DNA of 64,000 nt from Aplidium turbinatum (taxonomy: Eukaryota > Chordata > Ascidiacea > Aplousobranchia > Polyclinidae): positions 39,439,824 to 39,503,823 of the forward strand of contig OU964919.1 of NCBI GenBank assembly GCA_918807975.1, given 5' to 3'. The notes below the pieces were generated by a model that did no database searches, was not told the origin of the DNA, and was given only the letters and a program-made list of their open reading frames with translations. Made by a program: the position numbers and the translations under genes. Below are positions 58,524-64,000 of the stretch, piece after piece; positions within the stretch are counted from its first letter, which is position 1; each line of letters opens with the position of its first letter.

Positions 58524-61500
58524 ATGAAAAAGCCAGTCATATTTGTAGCAATCTGCTTAATGCTGTCATCCGGATGTCTAGGAAAATCAATAGGGTTGGA
58601 GAAAGAAAAAAATTCTAGTAAGTGCATGTTCATGTTTTTTTTATATGAGCTATACAGGCTTGTATGTTTGATTTTACTTTAAAAAATGTAAATATTGGAC
58701 AATATTAAAATATCGCCGTTGTGACACGGCAGTGAATGCAAGAGTTCAGGTTGGTTGGGTGAAATTCAGGGAGCGTTGAGAGTTGTTGTGTTTGTGTGGT
58801 AGACAATTTTTGTTGAAAATGAGTGAATGAATTTTTACAAGTTGCATGAGATCTGCAATGCTGTATGTACGGAAATGAGACATGGTGCTTACCGGAAAAC
58901 GAAATGACGATTTTAAGAAGAACTGAGAAAGCTATGGTGGGGGCAAAGTGTGGTGTGAAGCTGATGGACAAAAGGAATATCAAGAAGTAGAACCTTATGA
59001 AATTGCTTCCAGGGTTAAATAAGCATGTTGATAAGTTGGCGAAAGCAAATGGAGTGAGGTGGTACTAGTAATTAGGTGTGTTTTGAGAAGGGATGGAGAT
59101 AATGTTTTGAAAAAAATGCGCTGGAGTTGCGAGTGGAGGGTTGTAGGAAACAAGGAAGACCCAAGTAGACACGAAAAAGGCAGGTTAATAGGAAAGCAGC
59201 AAGGTTGACTTGACAAGAGAGGACGCTTTAGATTGATCGATTTGGAGGCAGGGTGTGAAGGCAATTGCGGCAGGCATGTGAAGGTAGATCTGGCTTCCGG
59301 CTACCCTCAGTAACGAGGGCATCACCGGATAAATAAATAGTGGCTTACTACTACTACATATGTTATGCTTTTCCTGAAATTATTGTATCAAAATTTATAA
59401 CTGAAATATGTTTTTGTAGATAAAACTATTGAAGATAAGCCTATTCATTTTGTAGCAAATGGACATGACAGTAAGCTTAACGTAAGTACAACTGACCCAT
59501 TTATGTGCATTGGTAATCAATGATATAGTTTAATGAGATCACTAAGACTTCATCTGTCAAAAATAAATAGTTTGTTTAGTAGTTTATAAGCACAAGTATC
59601 TTACCAAATTCTCAGAAAGTTTAATGATGTTGATTTGGAAAGTGTAAAAACTATTCTTAATAACTATGTGCAATTAATAATATTTTTACGTTTTTCAATA
59701 ACAATTTGCATTATTTTAGAAACATTATTATGTATTTTATCAAATTTTATCAACTTACTTTTTATGACATTCATGTTATAGATAAAATATTCAGCCTAAT
59801 TTAGCTCTTTTCAGGAAGAAATTGTTGACGACATTGCACCTCCAAAACATCTTGATGCAGTGAAAATTGGAAGGGATGGCAGTATTAATTCAAACTTTCA
59901 TAAAGAAGTTTTTCTTGGTGAAGATGTTGACAATTTTGAAAATGGAAATTATGAACTCAAAGAACAAAAAACAAAACTACAAAGTATATTTAAGATGTAG
60001 GTTTATGGTCATGCAGTGTTGACATTTTTTCTTACCTGTTGCAAAATGTGCACAGTAATGCATGATTATACTTATAAAATTGTTTGGTATAAATATTTGT
60101 ATTAAGTTGCTTGAAGCAATTATTATCTTTTGGTTATATAAATTTATGTTATATATTGCAGAGTTTGTTGTTTTTTTGGGGAAAGAAATTATAGGGTAAC
60201 TATATGTGATATTTTTAACTCTTTCAGTTGCCTGTCTAAGGCTCTAAGCAGCTTGTGGTTGATGTGACTACATAAGTCATGGAACGGATAGCCACAAATT
60301 TATGACTGTGTTGCATATTTTGTTATGTGGGTGGGAGTTGAGTCCACTAGTCCAGCACTTTGCAATTATTGAGTTTCAAAGCTGCTTTAGGAGGGCTGCA
60401 GGATTTGAATTATTCTGATTTTTGTGTGCCAATCGAAAAACTTTTTCTTATCTAAGTGATCTATTTTGGACAGAAGTATGACATTGAACAAAAGTTTGAG
60501 TTGTTACAGCAACAAAATTGTGAATTCTTATTTTTGCATTGGAAATTTTCTTTTATCAACACTTGACTCGGTTTTTTTTTTGCACCAACAAGCTACTTTA
60601 ACCTTACGATTAACAATAAATTGAATATACCGTATATTATATAGGTATAGGCAGTGGTGTACGCAGGATTTTCTCAAGGGGGGGGCCATTGAGAGTAGCA
60701 TAGCCGGGAATTTTGAAAGGGGGGATTTTGACGACCGGCGGGCAAAGCCCGACGGCGTTTTCGCTTAAGACGACACCCAGCGGCGGGGGGTCTGGGGGGC
60801 CTCCCCCAGAAAATTTTGAAAAATTACTTTGAATTTGGTGCATTCTGAGAGCATTTTCAACAAAAATGTGGGTATGAATATTCCTGTAAAATGGTGCTGT
60901 CAGGTGGCATAGCAAAAGGATAAGATCATGTTTTCTTCGGCATTTTTCGGAAATAAAGCTAAGTCTCTATGTTTTCTTGTTATTAATTCCTGGCTGAGAT
61001 GTTTGAATGTTTGGTATTGGCAAAACTCGCTCTTTTAATGCAGTTTTGTTTAAAATTAGGCTAGTTTTTTCAGACTGAAACCATCATTCCCAAGCATAAA
61101 GAGACTGAAAGCATCATTCTCAATATCGTGACATCACACGCGTGCCAAGTGGGGTTGAACCCCCCCCCCCCCCCTTGGCTATGCCACTGGCCATTGATAT
61201 TCCAGACGTCTTCATGATATCTTAGTATGGTTTTAGTTTAGACTATATCCATTTTTCTCTCACTAATCACTATAATAGGCTTACAGAACACTATGCTACA
61301 TTGGCATACCTGGGGTGGGGTAGGTGGATTGGGCCATGTATTTCGTATTGGCTTAGTCTATAAAACAACATTGTTACAGTAATTGCTTTGACAGAGCAAT
61401 GCAAAACATATTAAATGCATTAATCTACGTCGTTAACTACTAAAACATTTTTAAGGGGGGGGGGGGGGGGGCCATGGCCCAATGGCCCCCCCCTGCGTAC

Positions 61501-63939
61501 GCCACTGGGTATAGGTCTATGGACCTCTATCTTCTGGTCTGAATCAAATAAATAAAAAAATAAATAAATACTCTCAGAGTATAGGTCGTGTGTATGTCGA
61601 ATCCCTACTTTTGAGCTGAAAATCGGTGATATTTCCTTCTCCCGTGTATAAGTCGAATAGCTTATTCCCGACACTAGCCTACCATTCGATGGTTCATCTA
61701 AGTCAGGGGTCGGGAACCTATGGCTCTTTTGACGATGGCATCTGGTTCTCAAAAAATGCAATCTTCTAAATTGCAAACCACAAAAGTTTTATCTTAAACT
61801 TTTCATTACAATTTCGAGCTGAAAATACGCTCAGAATGCACCAAATTAATTGTAATTTTTCATTTTTTTTTTGGTGGGAGAGACCCCCCAAACCCCCGCT
61901 GTTTTTCTCCTCTTGCGAAGACGCGTTCCCACTTTCGAAATTTGAACAGTGCCACCACGTGTTAATTGTATTAACTGTTCAAACATTACAGCATAACCTA
62001 TGGCTTTCACGGAAATGTATTTCCAAAAATGTAGCATTAATGGCTCTCTTACTCAAAAAGGTTCCCGACCACTGATCTAAGTATTGGCATTGACATACGG
62101 TGAGGAAGTTTGACTGTAGAGTGTAGACGTAGAGTAACTTACGCTGCTGGAATAGTCATGTAGCACTATTCACGGCAATAATAAGTACGGTAAACCAGCT
62201 AAATTTGACGCGCTATTTTCAACGAGGTCTTCCCGCTGTGAGATCAATTATGATTCAACAGAACGCATTGTTTTGTTTTCAGACGCACGAGAATCGAAAT
62301 CCGCTCATTAACACGTGGAAATTAGCACTTGGCCTTCCTGTATTTAATGGTCTTGGTCGCAGATATTGCCTACATAAACGACGTCTCTTACCGCTATTAT
62401 CACCTAGCCAACCTGACAATTCAGGCGCGAATCTAAGAGTTTTTTTCGGGGGGGGCCGAAAATTTGAAAATCAATTAAAAAGAAAGAAAAAGCTGAACAG
62501 ATATGAACAATGATACTACGACATATACGATATGCTAGAAAATAGACATTAAAACAACCATTTTCATCAATTGTGATGCCGAGAGACTAATATCAGCTGT
62601 TTAGAAGCATATCAAACCATTTGATGCGGAAACATACAATTTTTCACAAAATTTTGGGGGGGGGCCGGCCCCCCCCATAAATCCGCGCTTACCTGACATC
62701 ATTGTTTTATGCGGTTGCTATGGCTTGACATAGACTTCAACGATCATGGAATGTTACGTAGTAAGAACGATTATATTCTACACGCAAAAATAAAAAAAAT
62801 CATCGCTTAAAACAGCTCTTTTTGCTGTTTTGTTTCGTGAGCTTTGCATATTGCTCAACAAATGTATGAAGTTTAGAATTGACAAGAAATCATTAAATTT
62901 AAAAATTAAGTTTGAATCACTGCAAATAAACGTATTCGATACTTTTACTTCGGCCGACGCCATTTCACAATCCGTAATCTACGTCGGCAAATGATTTTAC
63001 CGCTTGAAATATGCGTTAATTTTGAAGGCTGCCGAGCTAGAGACAACAGCTTGTCCCGTGTATAAGTCGAACCTTTCTTTTTGAGCTGAAAATCGCTTGC
63101 GAAAATCTCGACCTATACTCGAGTATATACGGTATTTGTATTAGGGTATATTGTATTGCGTTTCGTTCACATTTGAATGTTTTAAGTCTTATTTTGTTGT
63201 AATATCTCACTGTGGTACCCAGAAATATTTGTCTGAGCTGGAAAAAGGATGTGCAGTCCATATTGACTGCGCTAATTTCGATATCATAGACTTTTCCTTT
63301 ACTTGCAATAACTTACAGAATTGATGTCAACAAGGACAAATACGTTGATGTGGCCGAACTGTCTGATTGGGTATTGAAAAAGACAAGGGAACATTTCAAT
63401 GAAGCACGACAAGGAAATAAAGAAAAGTTTAACAGTTTGGATGCAGATCAAGATGGAAAGTTATCTTGGAATGAATACTTAACAGAGTTTTTGGTACAAA
63501 GAGGATACAATCGGTATATATGTTTCTAATTTTATTACAAGTTTGACATTATTTTTTTGTCACAATTTTCGGGTAACCATAATTTAAACATGTGGTTTAG
63601 CTTGACAATGCATAGTACTGTTGCACTGCACACCTATCTCTTATAAAAAATTCTGAACTTTACGTGTTATGTTATAGTCAGACTGGCAAGTGTTTGTGCC
63701 AAATAGTAAGGTTTTTAGATTACACCAGTTTATTTTACTGATAGTATCTTATTTTTTGTGATATGTTTGATATGCAACTCATGTCACCAAAGATGCATGA
63801 AGATGTACCTTAGCTATTCCATTGGAAAAGTATTTTATACAGACAGAAGATTGTGGAAAAGCTGCTCTCTGAAAAGAAGATAGAAATTGATGAAAACTTA
63901 AAGGAAGAAGTTGAAGACAGCCGGGATAAGTGGGTGCAG
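58524..63939 (+). CDS. SDF4: 45 kDa calcium-binding protein (Cab45, SDF4), 5' five exons, partial
   Basis: Cab45 is a CREC-family EF-hand protein of the Golgi lumen that takes part in calcium-dependent sorting of secretory cargo. Exons: 58524-58617, 59420-59481, 59815-59996, 63319-63513, 63843-63939. Phases agree, every junction is GT-AG, and the gene continues past the window. The start opens a signal peptide (MKKPVIFVAICLMLSSGCLG). Exon 3 has the family block PPKHLDAVKI then FHKEVFLGEDV, matching human PPDHLNGVKL and FHQEVFLGKDL. Exon 4 holds two EF-hand loops, DVNKDKYVDVAE and DADQDGKLSWNE. Exon 5 reads QKIVEKLLSEKKIEIDEN to DSRDKWVQ, matching human LKDRWYQ. The acidic spacer after the signal peptide is poorly conserved. 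Intron 1 holds a LINE 3' fragment and intron 3 (3.3 kb) at least four hAT-type elements. Reticulocalbin or calumenin would be the alternative, but the FHxEVFLG block and the exon 5 match favour Cab45. Confidence 0.93.
58780..59352 (+). pseudogene. LINE 3' fragment in SDF4 intron 1
   Basis: Plus-strand YGNETWCLPENEMTILRRTE, then KAMVGAKCGVKLMDKRNIKK, and further on LDKLAKANGxRWY-like and RPK-like parts match the C-terminal end of a LINE reverse-transcriptase protein (YGSETW, CGVKLMD, LAKANGMRWYGHVLRR). Stops and frame changes are present. It ends with GGCTACCCTCAGTAACGAGG and a tail of ATAAAT then TACTAC, the 3' end of that family. 5' truncated, as usual. Confidence 0.75.
60652..61507. mobile_element. 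hAT-like element in SDF4 intron 3, outer
   Basis: Ends CAGTGGTGTACGCAGG and, in inverse, CAGTGGCGTACGCAGG, with a perfect 8-bp duplication GGTATAGG (60644-60651, 61508-61515). G-runs lie near both ends. It contains a family A MITE. Confidence 0.93.
60693..61189. mobile_element. hAT MITE, family A, nested
   Basis: Ends GAGTAGCATAGCCGGG and CTTGGCTATGCCACTG, with a perfect 8-bp duplication GCCATTGA (60685-60692, 61190-61197). Interior is the shared family A sequence with an extra GC-rich insert (ACGACCGGCGGGCAAAGCCC) near the left end, also seen in the 46695 copy. Confidence 0.93.
61704..62074. mobile_element. hAT (Charlie-like ends) non-autonomous element
   Basis: Ends CAGGGGTCGGGAACCTATGG and, in inverse, CAGTGGTCGGGAACCTTTTT, with a perfect 8-bp duplication ATCTAAGT (61696-61703, 62075-62082). 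Its interior (61822-61920) contains a piece resembling the family A MITE. Confidence 0.93.
62419..62690. mobile_element. hAT-like element, family B, short inverse copy
   Basis: Inverse of 29014-29667 without the nested MITE; shares CTAATATCAGCTGTTTAGAA and GCATATCAAACCATTTGATG. Flanked by ACCTGACA (62411-62418, 62691-62698). The termini are slightly altered (ATTCAGGCGCG, CCGCGCTT). Confidence 0.85.
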
Positions 63940-64000
63940 GTGGGGTGTTTAATCACTGTCTATGTAGTACCACTGTACTAGTAGTATAAGTTTTGAAGTG

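Noticed and set aside
1-64000. Retroviral, LTR or Polinton-type elements
   Set aside because: I saw no paired long terminal repeats and no protease, integrase or capsid-type coding region.

Overview
The window is AT-rich eukaryotic DNA. Genes have many introns and the space between them is filled with DNA transposons. Two host genes are recognisable. A complete plastin (fimbrin) gene lies on the minus strand (22390 to 3952, 15 coding exons, 641 codons by my splice model). The 5' part of a Cab45/SDF4 gene lies on the plus strand (58524 to 63939) and runs off the right edge. Both are metazoan EF-hand protein genes. The intron-rich plastin, the abundant hAT-type elements and the frequent TAGGCCTA/TAGGCTAC words suggest an invertebrate animal, possibly a tunicate or another marine deuterostome. 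The species is inference only.

Layout. 1-2515: a tandem duplication that starts 4 bp outside the end of a hAT-like element. 3952-22390: plastin. Its last intron (7.3 kb) holds a decayed 5.9 kb transposon with long inverted ends (about 4119-10006), itself interrupted by a LINE fragment, a hAT MITE, tRNA-like sequence and a pogo-like element; next to it is a second hAT (10272-11274). Another plastin intron holds a hAT-like element carrying a palindromic Kolobok-like element that carries a Tc1-like MITE. 22400-32200: gene-poor, with hAT elements, a LINE 5' fragment and a tRNA-Leu 3' fragment. 32290-36351: a LINE with an uninterrupted 1069-codon ORF containing endonuclease, reverse transcriptase and a C2H2 finger. 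36352-49190: gene-poor, with several hAT elements that have 8-bp target duplications, two of which keep transposase remnants, and a three-deep nest at 46622-47352. 49191-55851: the most unusual object, a 6.66 kb element with about 150-bp inverted ends enclosing two arrays of a 394-bp repeat in opposite orientation. 56239-58325: a TA-flanked element full of GGGGTAAAA words, carrying a Mutator-like MITE. 58524 to the end: Cab45/SDF4, with a LINE 3' fragment in intron 1 and several hAT elements in intron 3.

The two host genes have separate roles. Plastin bundles actin in the cytosol; Cab45/SDF4 binds calcium in the Golgi lumen. Nothing in the sequence ties them together beyond both using EF-hands. 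Most of the window records repeated insertion of cut-and-paste transposons into one another, and the relative order of many insertions can be read from target-site duplications. I recognised no retroviral or LTR element, no CRISPR array and no rRNA.
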